DNA of 64,000 bases from CAYWKU01 sp964459325 (GTDB taxonomy: Bacteria > RBG-13-61-14 > CAYWKU01): assembly GCA_964459325.1 (NCBI GenBank), contig CAYWKU010000004.1:62001-126000 (forward strand). Direction: 5' to 3'. This document shows positions 52,471-61,467 of the stretch, in pieces; the stretch's first letter is position 1; every line of letters starts with the position of its first letter. Under the pieces are notes generated by a model. It was not told the DNA's origin. It ran no database searches and was given only the letters and a program-made list of their open reading frames with translations. Position numbers and translations under genes: made by a program.

Positions 52471-54939
52471 TTATGCCGTGCTCTCTTCGGTGGCTTCCTC
52501 TTCTTCCTCTTCGGCCTCGGGTTTTTTCCTCGCTTCGGCGATGAGTCGCCGGGTTTCGGCTATCTCCTCCTCCGTAACGCCTTTTCGTAGCTCCTCCGCC
52601 CTGTTCATCACCCCCTGGAAGCGCAACCCTTCCGAGGCGCTTATCCACTCCAGCCCCAGCCGCTCGGGGCGGATGCCGCGTTTTTCCATCTTCCTCCATA
52701 TTTTCTTCACCCGCCGCTCCGTCCACTTATTGGCGTCGATGTAGTGGCAATCGCCGATATGGCAACCCGATACAAGCACCACCGGCGCCCCCTTCTCGAA
52801 AGCGCGCCACACGAACTTTTCATCCACTCTCCCGGAGCACATGGTGCGTATCAGCCGCGCGTTCGGCGGGTATTGAAACCGGGAAACGCCCGCGAAATCG
52901 GCTCCCGCGTAAGAGCACCAGTTGCAGGCGAAAACCACAATCTTCTCCGACGGATTCTCCGCCAGTATAGAATCCACCTGCGCTTCTATCTGGGCATCGG
53001 TGAAGTGGTGCATTTCGATGGCGCCCCGGGGGCATTCGGCGCCGCAGGTTCCGCACCCGGCGCACGCCGCAACGGTCACCCGCGCCGGAAGCTTGCTCTT
53101 GGTGTCCACGGTGATTGCGCCGTAAGGGCAGACCTTGGCGCATATGCCGCACGAGTTGCACAACTCGGGGTTAACCTCGGCGGTTATGGCCTCCACCTTC
53201 AGCTTCCCCGGGTTCATCAGCCGCATGGCACGGGCAGCCGCCGCGGAAGCCTGGGTCACAGTCTCCTTGATGTCCTTGGGGCCTTCCGCGCAACCGGCGA
53301 AGAAAATCCCCTGCGTGGCCGAGTCCACCGGCTGGAGCTTGGGGTGAGCCTCCAAAAAAAAGCCGTCGGCCGTTCTTTGCAGGGCCAGCATTTCCTGCAG
53401 CGAATCCGCCTCCTCAGGGGCCTGTACCCCCACCGCCAACACCACCATGTCGGTTTTGTGGGTCTCCAATTCGTTGGTGGCGGTATTTTCCACCATCAGC
53501 GCCAACTCGCCGGTGTCGGCATCCCGCTTCACCGAACCGGGCAGGCCGCGGATATAGCGCACTCCCATCCCCTTGCTGCGGCGGAACAACTCCTCGAACC
53601 CCTTCCCGAAAGCGCGGATGTCAATGTAAAACACTTTCACTTCGATGTCCGGGTAAATTTCCTTGATAAGGAGGGTGCTTTTGATGGTGTTCATGCAGCA
53701 TATGTTGGAGCAGTAGGGCTTGCCACGCCTTTGCGAGCGCGACCCCACGCACTGGATAAAGGCCACCGACCGGGGACGCTGCATGTCGGTGAGTTTTACC
53801 AGCTCTCCCTGAGTCGGCCCGCCGGCGTTTACGAGTCGCTCGAATTCGATGCTGGTCAGCACGTTTTCGTAGCGGGTGTAGCCATACTCGTCCAGCGCCG
53901 TCGGGTCGTACACGTCCATGCCGGTGGCCACCAGCACGGCGCCCACGTCGAACTCCACCTCCTCGTCGCTCATGTTGAAGTCTATGCACCCTTTCTCGCA
54001 CTTTTCGATGCACTTACCGCACACGATGGGGTTGTGGCCGAGGCACTGGTCTATGTCCACGGTGTACGCCGACGGCACTGCCTGGGGAAATGGTGAATAA
54101 ATCGCCCGCCGTGAGCTCAGGCCCATGTTGAACTCGTCCGGCGCCACCACCGGGCACACCTCGACGCAATCGCCGCAGGCGGTGCATTCGTCTTCCCTCA
54201 CGTAGCGGGCGCGCTTGAGCACCCGGACGTGGAAGTTGCCCACGTGGCCGGTGATGCTTTTTATCTCGCTCAGGGTAAGCAGCTTAATCCGTGGATGCCG
54301 ACCGGCATCCGTCATCTTGGGACCCAGTATTCATATGGAGCAGTCCATGGTTGGAAACGTCTTATCCAACCTGGCCATGACACCTCCTATACTGGGCTGC
54401 TTTTCCACCAGGAAGACGTCGTAGCCTGAATCCGCCAGGTCCAGCGCCGCCTGGATGCCCCCTACCCCGCCGCCTATTACCAGGGCGGAACGGTTGACGG
54501 GAACCTCTACCTCCTCCCGTATCCTCAACCGGGAAGCCCGCGCCACGGCGGAGCGCACCAGGTCTTTCGCCTTCAGGGTGGCGCCCCCCTTGTCGTGGCC
54601 GTGCACCCACGAGCATTGCTCGCGCAGGTTGGCGATTTCCAAAAGGTACGGGTTAAGCCCGGCTTCGCTTATGCACTTGCGGAACGTCGGCTCGTGCAGC
54701 CGGGGCGAGCACGAAGCCACCACTATGCCGTCCAGACCGTACTCGGCGATGTCGTTCTTGATGAGCTTCTGGCCCGGCTCCGAGCACAGGTACTTGTCGT
54801 GGCGGCTTACGGCCACTTTTTCCAGCCCGGCGGCATACTCGGCCACCGCCTCGCAGTCCACCGTTCCTGCGATGTTCAGGCCGCAGTGGCAAACGTAGAC
54901 GCCCAGCTTTCTCGTCGGGTCGGTCGTTTGATTACCCAT
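52471..54939 (-). CDS. hdrA: HdrA-MvhD fusion, probable selenoprotein (in-frame TGA at 54331-54333)
   Basis: Read through one in-frame TGA, this is an 822-residue heterodisulfide reductase A. Before the TGA: HdrA N-terminal domain (YVCHCGLNIAG, VASCSPRLHEPTF) and FAD motif VIGGGVGGIQAAL (154-166). The TGA is codon 203 in DCSI-TGA-ILGPKM, where relatives have Cys (CSAC-IL type). After it: ferredoxin CTACGDCVEVCP, FAD-site AFIQCVGSR, two more ferredoxin motifs (CNSCGICAKVCP, CAGCGTCGAECP), then an MvhD domain (CNWCSYAGADFAG, MCSGRVD) and an acidic tail. HdrA is the flavin-bifurcating subunit. Treating the TGA as a stop would give two broken halves in perfect frame. SelA/SelB/tRNA-Sec are not in the window. 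ATG 54939 follows GGAAGGGG; last gene of the operon. Confidence 0.88.
54293..54333 (-). promoter_or_regulatory. Selenocysteine codon and candidate bacterial SECIS element
   Basis: On the minus strand TGA (54333-54331) is followed by 20 nt and then a perfect hairpin GGATGCC-GGTC-GGCATCC (54310-54293). The loop starts 27 nt after the TGA, inside the usual bacterial range of about 16-37, and begins with GG; GGUC is also the loop core I recall for the E. coli fdhF element. I see no bulged U in the stem, which E. coli SelB uses. Confidence 0.78.
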
Positions 54940-54975
54940 CGCGTCCCCTTCCAATCTTTTTATCTTTTGTTTTCA

Positions 54976-56172
54976 TCACAATTTTCTCGGTTTGACACGT
55001 TCTCCGCCGGTGTAGGTTATCCGCTCGGCCAGCACCGACACCAGGTCCTTGATTTCCATTTTCAACGAGCCTTTCTTCAATGGGTCCCGCATGGCGCATG
55101 TCAGGTGAATCATGCACTTGGGGCAGAAAGTCACCAGCATTTGCGCCCCGGTGGCTTTCGCCTCCTTCAACCTTTCCACCTGGATGCGCTTCGAGTATGC
55201 GTCGCAGTTAATGAAGCCGCAGTTGCCGCAGCATATGGCGCTTCGTCCCGAGTTTTCCATCTCTTTAAGCTCAAGCCCGGGCACTTCGGTAAGCAACTCG
55301 CGGGGAGCGTCGCCTTCGCCGTTGGCCGCCCTCGCCAGCCTGCACGGGTCCTGGTAAGTGACCTTCCGGTCGAGAGCGTTGAAGGCCTTGCCGCCCTTTT
55401 TTATCTCGCGGTTGAGCAGGTCGGCCAGCAGGGTGACTTTCAGGTCGAAGCCCCCAACCGCCTCCGGCATGTGCTCGCTCAATACCCGGTAGCATTCGGG
55501 GCAGGAGGTTATGACTTCCTTCACACCGGCCTTTTTGAACTCCTCGTAGTTGAGACGGCACAGTATCTCGAAGTTTTCCTCGTCGCCGCTCCATAAGAGG
55601 TCGTGCCCGCAACATCTCTCCTCGCCCATAACTACCGGCTCGATATCCAGAAAGTTCAGCAGCCTGATGCTGTCGCGGGATATTGACAGGGTATCCACTT
55701 CGATGCCGGAGAAGAAAATATCGAAGTAGGGGGTGCAGCCGGTGAAGAACGCCACTTCTCCCTCGGTGGCCACCTTCAGGTCTTCGTCAATCCACTCCAG
55801 TCGGTTCTGCTTCAAATCCGGCGAGGTCATCATCCTCATCCACGAATGCAGCGCCCCGTCGTGCGCGTGATAGCCCGCCAGTCCGCGGGTTCCGGCCAGG
55901 AACGTCCTCATTTCGAGTATGAACCTGCTGAACTCGACCCCCGAGGGGCACCGCTCCTCGCACAGCCCGCATGTCAGGCATTCCCAAACCATGTTTTCGA
56001 TGTAGGTCTCCTGGTCGCGTTCGGCTATGAGCTTATGGGCCAACAGGCGCGGGGAATACTCCTTCCCGGTCAGCACTCTCGGGCATGAAGCGGAGCACTT
56101 GCCGCATTCGAGACACTGATAGAGAGACCGGTCGCGTATGATGCGGTCGACTTCCGGTGCGTACAGGCTCAT
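54976..56172 (-). CDS. hdrD: HdrD-like subunit (HdrC ferredoxin fused to HdrB CCG domains)
   Basis: The 398-residue protein begins with two [4Fe-4S] motifs of HdrC type (CLECGKCSASCP, CLTCGLCEERCP) and continues with two CCG domains (ERCCGHDLLW with CPEC; AICCGNCGF with CPKC) that bind the non-cubane [4Fe-4S] pair cleaving disulfides in HdrB/HdrD. All CCG cysteines appear present, so it could act catalytically on a disulfide. Its ATG overlaps the MvhD stop by 4 bp (ATGA). GlpC/LldE-like proteins share this layout, but the operon points to Hdr. Confidence 0.9.
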   Translation of the reverse strand: MSLYAPEVDRIIRDRSLYQCLECGKCSASCPRVLTGKEYSPRLLAHKLIAERDQETYIENMVWECLTCGLCEERCPSGVEFSRFILEMRTFLAGTRGLAGYHAHDGALHSWMRMMTSPDLKQNRLEWIDEDLKVATEGEVAFFTGCTPYFDIFFSGIEVDTLSISRDSIRLLNFLDIEPVVMGEERCCGHDLLWSGDEENFEILCRLNYEEFKKAGVKEVITSCPECYRVLSEHMPEAVGGFDLKVTLLADLLNREIKKGGKAFNALDRKVTYQDPCRLARAANGEGDAPRELLTEVPGLELKEMENSGRSAICCGNCGFINCDAYSKRIQVERLKEAKATGAQMLVTFCPKCMIHLTCAMRDPLKKGSLKMEIKDLVSVLAERITYTGGERVKPRKL

Positions 56173-56600
56173 ACCGCCTCCCGCTGCCTCCTCGGCTTGG
56201 CCGGGTTGGGGCCCATGGATTCTATCAGCTCTGCAAACTCCCACAGGGCCGCCGCGAATTCCTCCTTCTCGTGGGCCAGGAAACTTCGCTCGACCAGCCG
56301 CTTCTGGCCGATACCCAAAAGGCGCAGGAGTCGGCGCACCCGGTGAACGTTGGTGTGCCCCACCTCCGGCCCCGGGCCGTAGCGGCAGTCTTCGTCCTTG
56401 CATTCCAATAAAATAACCCCGTCGGCTCCGTGCTCGAAAGCCCTGAGTATCATGGCCTGGTTGATTCTGCCGATGCACATGACCCTCACGAGGGTGAAGT
56501 TGTGAGGCAGGCTCATTCCGGCCATACCCGCCGCGTTGTAGCAGGCGTAAGGGCTCCAGTTGCAGCATATTCCCAGCAGGTTTACCGGCTCGGCCATCAT
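56169..56600 (-). CDS. mvhD: MvhD-like [2Fe-2S] electron-transfer subunit
   Basis: The 143-residue protein is a stand-alone MvhD/FlpD delta domain: CCNWSPYACYNAAG, VRVMCIGRI, LLECKDEDCRYGPG and a helical C-terminus. MvhD joins a dehydrogenase to HdrA. Its cysteine pattern at the first motif differs from the usual CNWCSYAG. ATGATGG at 56600 overlaps the preceding stop and has GGGAG upstream. Confidence 0.9.
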   Translation of the reverse strand: MMAEPVNLLGICCNWSPYACYNAAGMAGMSLPHNFTLVRVMCIGRINQAMILRAFEHGADGVILLECKDEDCRYGPGPEVGHTNVHRVRRLLRLLGIGQKRLVERSFLAHEKEEFAAALWEFAELIESMGPNPAKPRRQREAV

Positions 56601-59600
56601 CTTTCTCCCGAGAGCGTTTCCGCCACCAACTCGACCAGGGCGCGGTTGGAGAAGTAGGGCATATCGAGGGCGGTTACGGGGCATCGTCCCACGCATCCGC
56701 CGCATCCGACGCAGTTGTGATGAATCACCCGGGATTTGTAGATTCCCCATTCGTCCGGTTCGAGCTTGATGGCGTCGAAGGGGCATATATCGGCGCATCT
56801 TCCGCATCCCCGGCACCTGTCGGGGTCGACCCGGGGGCTCAGCTCGTGGTCCTTGAGAAAAGCTTCCGCCGCCGCGGTGGCCACCTGGGCCGCCAGCGCG
56901 TTTCCCGCCTCGAAGGCGTTAACCCGGTTCAGCGTGCGCGGCATGACCCTGTAGAAGCCGAGCTGGGGAGTGTGGAAAAACGCGAAGTTGTAGCGGTAAA
57001 ATTTTTTCAGGCCCACCATGTCCTCGTGAATGGCCAGCGGGAGGACGTTCTCGTCGGTCAGGCAGACGATGTCGGCCTTCCACCGGCGCCTGTGGCCGCT
57101 TTCGTCTTCGTAAACAACTGTGAAGTCTCCGAGGTGGCCCCTGATTTCCTTGATACGGGCCTCATCCACGTGCGTGATACCGCGCCCTCCGATTTTATTG
57201 ACGGGCCTTTCGCGTATGTAGTCCGGTGGGCCGGTCTCATCGGGCAGCGAGCAACGGTGCACCAGCCTCACCCGGAAACCCTGCAGGGCCAGGTTGGCGG
57301 CGCAGGCCGTTCCCACTTCCGAGCCGCCGAGGATGACAATGTTTCTGCCGATTTCGGTGAATCCGCGCCTCAGCGGCCCCGCCAGTTTCGCCCGCTTGTA
57401 AGCTTCCCGGAAGAGCCGGCGGCCCCTTTCGACTATTTCGTCCTCGGTTTCGTCTTCCCTGTGGAGACGGTCTTTAACGTTGAGCATTTCGAAGCGGCTT
57501 CGCTCCATGCCCAGCCTGTCGAAAAGGTGAATCCTCGACCGGGTGCGCTGGTCGTTGCATGCGATGCACTGGAACTCGAGCGGGCAACACGCGCACGAAG
57601 CCACCACCGCGCGGGTAAGGTTCTTTTCGCGCACGGCTTTTGCCACCGCCTCTGCGCCCTCGAAGTTGCACACGGAAGTTATCAGCTCGCTGTGATGCAC
57701 TCCCGAAACGGAGCCGGCGAAATCCTTGAGACGCATGAGAGCTTGTTGCGGGGCCATGGCGCCGTTGCAGGTGCAAAGGAAAAACCCGAGCCTCAGCTCC
57801 TCCGGCACTTCCCCGGTCGCCCGTGCTTCCGAAAATCCCGACGGCGGTCTCAAGTCACCGCTTTTCATCATCGCCTGCCCGGCGGATGCGCTGCCCGCAA
57901 CCAGGATGTCCATCAGGTCGGTGGCCTTTTGGAGGTCGCCCAGGTAGTGGACGTTTTCCATGCCGAGCAGTCCGGTGTCGGGCACTTCGGATGCGTCCGC
58001 CACTATGACCGAAGGGCTCGATATATCGAAACTTTTCTGCTCGCGGAAATGATTTATGGCCCCTATCTCTTCGCACGCGCTCTCGCACACCCGGCATTCG
58101 CAACACCCGCTGCATTGCAGGCACCGGGCGGCTTCGGCAACCGCCTGCTCGGTGGTGAAGCCGTAGTCCACTTCGTCGAAATCCCGCCTGCGGACACGGG
58201 GTTGTCTCTGCGCCGTGACCGGTCTCCACCGGCGGGGGGTCTGTTCCGATATTTCCACGTAATCGCCCACACCACGGGAGCGATGGTCGGGTTTTTCAAC
58301 AGGGGCTTCTTCACCGGTTATATACTTATATATATCTGCGGCGGCCTTTCTTCCGGAAGTCATGGAGTCAATGACGCTGGATGGGCCTGTCACCACGTCG
58401 CCCGATGCAAAGATTCCATCGGCCGAGGCGCAGCAGGCTTCATCGACGGAAATTCTTCCGCCTGAGCCGATTTCCAGTTCCTCTTCGAAGCCGCTTCCGG
58501 CAATGCCGGGTTTCTGGCCTATTGAAACTATGACCGTGTCGGCATCGAGTGTGAACGTTTCTTCCGGGTCGTAAACGATGCACATGGGGCCGTCTTTTTC
58601 GGACTTTTCCCAGTGAGCGGGTCGCAACTCGACGCTTTTGATAGCGCCTCCAGCTCCGTGAAAAGCTACGGGGGCCACGGCGGGTCGGAATTGCACGCCC
58701 TCCTCGCGGGATTCGCCCACCTCGCGCGGATGGGCGGGGAACTCGTCTTCGGTCTCGACGGCGACTACGGTAACTTCGGCGGCGCCCAGCCTGAGAGCCG
58801 TGCGGGCGGCGTCCATGGCGGAGTTTCCGGCGCCGACGACCACGGTATGGCCGCCGACTTTCCCCTTTCCTTCCAGGTTTACGCCCCGCAGGAACTCGAC
58901 GCAATGCCTGACGCCGTTCAACTCCTCACCCGGTATGTTGAGTTTAAGGTCCCGGTGAGTGCCGGTGCACACCAGCACCGCGTCGTAGCCTTCGGCCTTG
59001 AGCTCGGTCGGTGAGGAGACGCTCGCGCCGGTGCGGATTTGCACCCCGGCGGCCTCGATGGCGCGGATTTCGGCGTCCAGGACATTTCGCGGCAATCGGA
59101 AGGAGTTTATTCCGGCCCGCAGCATTCCGCCGGGCGAGTCCATTTCTTCGAAGACGGTCACGTTCAGGCCGCTTTTATTGAGGAAGTGAGCGGCCGTCAG
59201 CCCCGCCGGCCCCGAGCCTACCACCGCCACCCGCTCGGACCGCCCGGGGACGTCCGGCATTTTGAATCGCGGCTCGTTCGAGCGGGTTTCGTAGTCGGCC
59301 AGGAACCTTTTTACTCCCCGTATGGCGACGGCTTCATCCAGCTCGCCCCTTCGGCATGGCTCTTCGCAGGGGTGATGACAAACCCTGCCGCATACTCCCG
59401 GGAGCGGGTTGTCTTCGCGGATTATATCAAGGGCCTCCTCGAACCGGGAAGCGGCGGTAAGGGCCATGTAGGCCTGCACGTTAACTCCTATGGGGCAATC
59501 GGTTCGGCACGGCGCGGGGGGCCTCTTGTCCAGCTCCAACGCCCGGGAGGGACAGTAGTTGGGACTTCGCCTGAGCGGCGGGTTATCCGATTCCCCCAAC

Positions 59601-59971
59601 GGGCATATTTCCATGCATTTTCCGCAGCCGGTGCACTTGTCGTAATCGATATACTCGGGGTCCTGCACCACCGCGGAGCGATACCCTTCCTCGTCGGGCG
59701 CGATGTTTTCAATGCGGGCGTGAGTAAGCGGCATGACCAGCGGATTGCGGGTTACCCGCAGGTAAAGGGGACGGAACTGGAAGTTGAGGTCGTCCGGCCA
59801 TTCGGTAAAGCCCTTGATGCCGCCGGGCAGGGCCAGAAAGTGGGGGGCGCGGGTTATCCACGCCACCGGAATGCGCGACTTGGCCAGGTCTTCGGCGGCC
59901 TTCAACGCGCCGTAACCCGCTCCCACCAGGAGAACGGAGCGCTGGGGTGTATGTTTCGAGTCGGAGGTCAT
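56597..59971 (-). CDS. Large GltD/NfnB-HdrA-like iron-sulfur flavoprotein fusion
   Basis: The 1124-residue protein combines: an HdrA-like Rossmann stretch (12-100, LLVGAGYGALKAAED) with ferredoxin CTGCGKCMEICP (113-124); a complete GltD/NfnB-like unit (150-555) with its Cys-rich N-domain, FAD motif VAVVGSGPAGLTAA and NAD(P) motif VVVGAGNSAMDAA; a seven-cysteine cluster (617-633); an HdrA N-terminal-like domain (728-810, FLCTCNGAMAP, SCACCPLEFQCIAC); a second HdrA-like Rossmann part (877-905); and two C-terminal [4Fe-4S] motifs (1053-1064, 1087-1098). It looks like HdrA with an NAD(P)H-ferredoxin oxidoreductase inserted. It overlaps korC by 4 bp and MvhD by 4 bp, so it bridges the Kor and Hdr parts of the operon. 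Confidence 0.88.
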   Translation of the reverse strand: MTSDSKHTPQRSVLLVGAGYGALKAAEDLAKSRIPVAWITRAPHFLALPGGIKGFTEWPDDLNFQFRPLYLRVTRNPLVMPLTHARIENIAPDEEGYRSAVVQDPEYIDYDKCTGCGKCMEICPLGESDNPPLRRSPNYCPSRALELDKRPPAPCRTDCPIGVNVQAYMALTAASRFEEALDIIREDNPLPGVCGRVCHHPCEEPCRRGELDEAVAIRGVKRFLADYETRSNEPRFKMPDVPGRSERVAVVGSGPAGLTAAHFLNKSGLNVTVFEEMDSPGGMLRAGINSFRLPRNVLDAEIRAIEAAGVQIRTGASVSSPTELKAEGYDAVLVCTGTHRDLKLNIPGEELNGVRHCVEFLRGVNLEGKGKVGGHTVVVGAGNSAMDAARTALRLGAAEVTVVAVETEDEFPAHPREVGESREEGVQFRPAVAPVAFHGAGGAIKSVELRPAHWEKSEKDGPMCIVYDPEETFTLDADTVIVSIGQKPGIAGSGFEEELEIGSGGRISVDEACCASADGIFASGDVVTGPSSVIDSMTSGRKAAADIYKYITGEEAPVEKPDHRSRGVGDYVEISEQTPRRWRPVTAQRQPRVRRRDFDEVDYGFTTEQAVAEAARCLQCSGCCECRVCESACEEIGAINHFREQKSFDISSPSVIVADASEVPDTGLLGMENVHYLGDLQKATDLMDILVAGSASAGQAMMKSGDLRPPSGFSEARATGEVPEELRLGFFLCTCNGAMAPQQALMRLKDFAGSVSGVHHSELITSVCNFEGAEAVAKAVREKNLTRAVVASCACCPLEFQCIACNDQRTRSRIHLFDRLGMERSRFEMLNVKDRLHREDETEDEIVERGRRLFREAYKRAKLAGPLRRGFTEIGRNIVILGGSEVGTACAANLALQGFRVRLVHRCSLPDETGPPDYIRERPVNKIGGRGITHVDEARIKEIRGHLGDFTVVYEDESGHRRRWKADIVCLTDENVLPLAIHEDMVGLKKFYRYNFAFFHTPQLGFYRVMPRTLNRVNAFEAGNALAAQVATAAAEAFLKDHELSPRVDPDRCRGCGRCADICPFDAIKLEPDEWGIYKSRVIHHNCVGCGGCVGRCPVTALDMPYFSNRALVELVAETLSGER

Positions 59972-60546
59972 TTACCCGGGCGGCTTTCCTGTTGCTTGGC
60001 TTTTCCTTTGAGTATGGCTTCGCCGTACTCCCGCCCTCTCCGGAAAGCGGCGGCGTTTTTGTCCACGGTGTGAGGCGGGACGGACTTGAGAACCGACTGC
60101 TCGAGGGATTCGGCGCTTACCACGTCGCTGACCGCCGAGAAGAATCCCAGCATGACTATGTTTGCCATCATCCTGTTTCCCATCTCCTCGGCGAAACGGG
60201 TGGCGGGTATGTGATAAGTTGTCCAGGAGGGGTCGGGCTCCTCCGTTTGGACCAGGTCGGTGTCCCATATGAGCGTGCCGCCCTTGACGAGCGAGTTCAC
60301 GTTTTTGTTGTAGCCCTCCTGGCTCATGCAGATGAGCGTCCGGGGGTTTTCGACGTATGGGTACAGTATTTCCTCCTCGCTCACGATAACCTGCGCCGAG
60401 CATGACCCTCCCCGGGCTTCCGGGCCGTACGACTGAGTAAGAGTGGCCTGCTTTTCATCGAAAAGCGTTGCGGCCTTTCCGAGTATGTTTCCGGTGAGGA
60501 CGATGCCCTGCCCTCCGAAGCCGGTTATGAGTATTTCCTTTTCCAT
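59968..60546 (-). CDS. korC: 2-oxoacid:ferredoxin oxidoreductase, gamma subunit
   Basis: The 192-residue protein has the gamma-subunit signature GFGGQGIVLTGNILG and SYGPEARGGSCSAQV. It completes the catalytic domain set of the TPP-dependent oxidoreductase. It lies 15 bp after korB and overlaps the GltD/HdrA fusion by 4 bp. Confidence 0.95.
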   Translation of the reverse strand: MEKEILITGFGGQGIVLTGNILGKAATLFDEKQATLTQSYGPEARGGSCSAQVIVSEEEILYPYVENPRTLICMSQEGYNKNVNSLVKGGTLIWDTDLVQTEEPDPSWTTYHIPATRFAEEMGNRMMANIVMLGFFSAVSDVVSAESLEQSVLKSVPPHTVDKNAAAFRRGREYGEAILKGKAKQQESRPGK

Positions 60547-60561
60547 GCTGCTACGCTCCCC

Positions 60562-61458
60562 TTACTTCGACTTTCCGGCCGGTGATTTCTTTTCTTCGAG
60601 CTTCGGCCAGTCCCCAAGCTCGCGGCGGTTTATGATGCCGTACATGTCGGAGAAGGTAGGCCGCTGCGTGTCTATGAATTTTCCCACCACCAGCTTGTCG
60701 TTGAAGTCGAGGCCGGCGTCTTTGGGGTCTATGTTGTTTCGTATGACCGAGTGCTCGTGGTAGAACTTGATTATATCCAGCGATTTTCTCATCTTGTTTC
60801 TCCGCCCGAATGCCGTCGGGCAGGGGGTGAGCACTTCCACGAAGCTGAAACCGGGCTTTGTCATGGCCTCGGTGATGGAGTCGGTGAGCCTTCGGATATG
60901 CAGGGAAGTCCACCTTGCGACGTAGACCGCGCCACAGGCCGCAGCGAGATAGCAGAAGTTGAAAGGCTCCTCGGGGCACCCGATGGGGCTGGTGGTGGTT
61001 TTGGCGCCGAAGGGGGTGCTCGGGGCGAGCTGGCCTCCGGTCATCCCGTAGTTAAGGTTGTTCACGCAGATAATCTTGATGTCCAGGTTGCGCCGTGCGG
61101 CGTGTATGAAGTGGTTTCCGCCGATGGCCACCAGGTCTCCGTCGCCGGAGCACACCAGTACGCTGGACTGAGGCCGGGCCAGTTTCAGGCCGGTGGCGAA
61201 GGGTATGGCGCGCCCGTGAGTGGTGTGGAAGCTGTCCAGCTTGATATATCCGGCCATTCTTCCGGTGCATCCTATTCCAGACACCATCGCCACGTCGTCG
61301 TACGGCACGCCGGATTTCTGTATGGCGGATATGACGCAACTGAAGACGGCGCCTATCCCGCAGCCGGGGCACCATATATGCGGCAGCCGGTCGGTTCGGA
61401 GCAATTCGTCCTGGGGATGGGACATGTTCTGCGTATCGCTTTTTCCTGATGTGCTCAT
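60562..61458 (-). CDS. korB: 2-oxoacid:ferredoxin oxidoreductase, beta (TPP) subunit
   Basis: The 298-residue protein has the cluster-binding WCPGCGIG, and the TPP/Mg motif GDGDLVAIGGNHFIHAARRN with NNLNYGMTGGQ. It binds thiamine pyrophosphate and a [4Fe-4S] cluster. Size and the separate alpha, beta and gamma chains favour the 2-oxoglutarate (Kor) group over pyruvate, but the substrate is inferred. Confidence 0.94.
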   Translation of the reverse strand: MSTSGKSDTQNMSHPQDELLRTDRLPHIWCPGCGIGAVFSCVISAIQKSGVPYDDVAMVSGIGCTGRMAGYIKLDSFHTTHGRAIPFATGLKLARPQSSVLVCSGDGDLVAIGGNHFIHAARRNLDIKIICVNNLNYGMTGGQLAPSTPFGAKTTTSPIGCPEEPFNFCYLAAACGAVYVARWTSLHIRRLTDSITEAMTKPGFSFVEVLTPCPTAFGRRNKMRKSLDIIKFYHEHSVIRNNIDPKDAGLDFNDKLVVGKFIDTQRPTFSDMYGIINRRELGDWPKLEEKKSPAGKSK

Positions 61459-61467
61459 TACGCCTCC

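Noticed and set aside
54331..54939. Separate short gene (N-terminal HdrA fragment) followed by a second hdrA gene, or a pseudogene split by a nonsense mutation
   Set aside because: The two parts are in the same frame, the TGA is at the conserved cysteine position, a SECIS-like hairpin follows and there is no new ribosome site for the second part.
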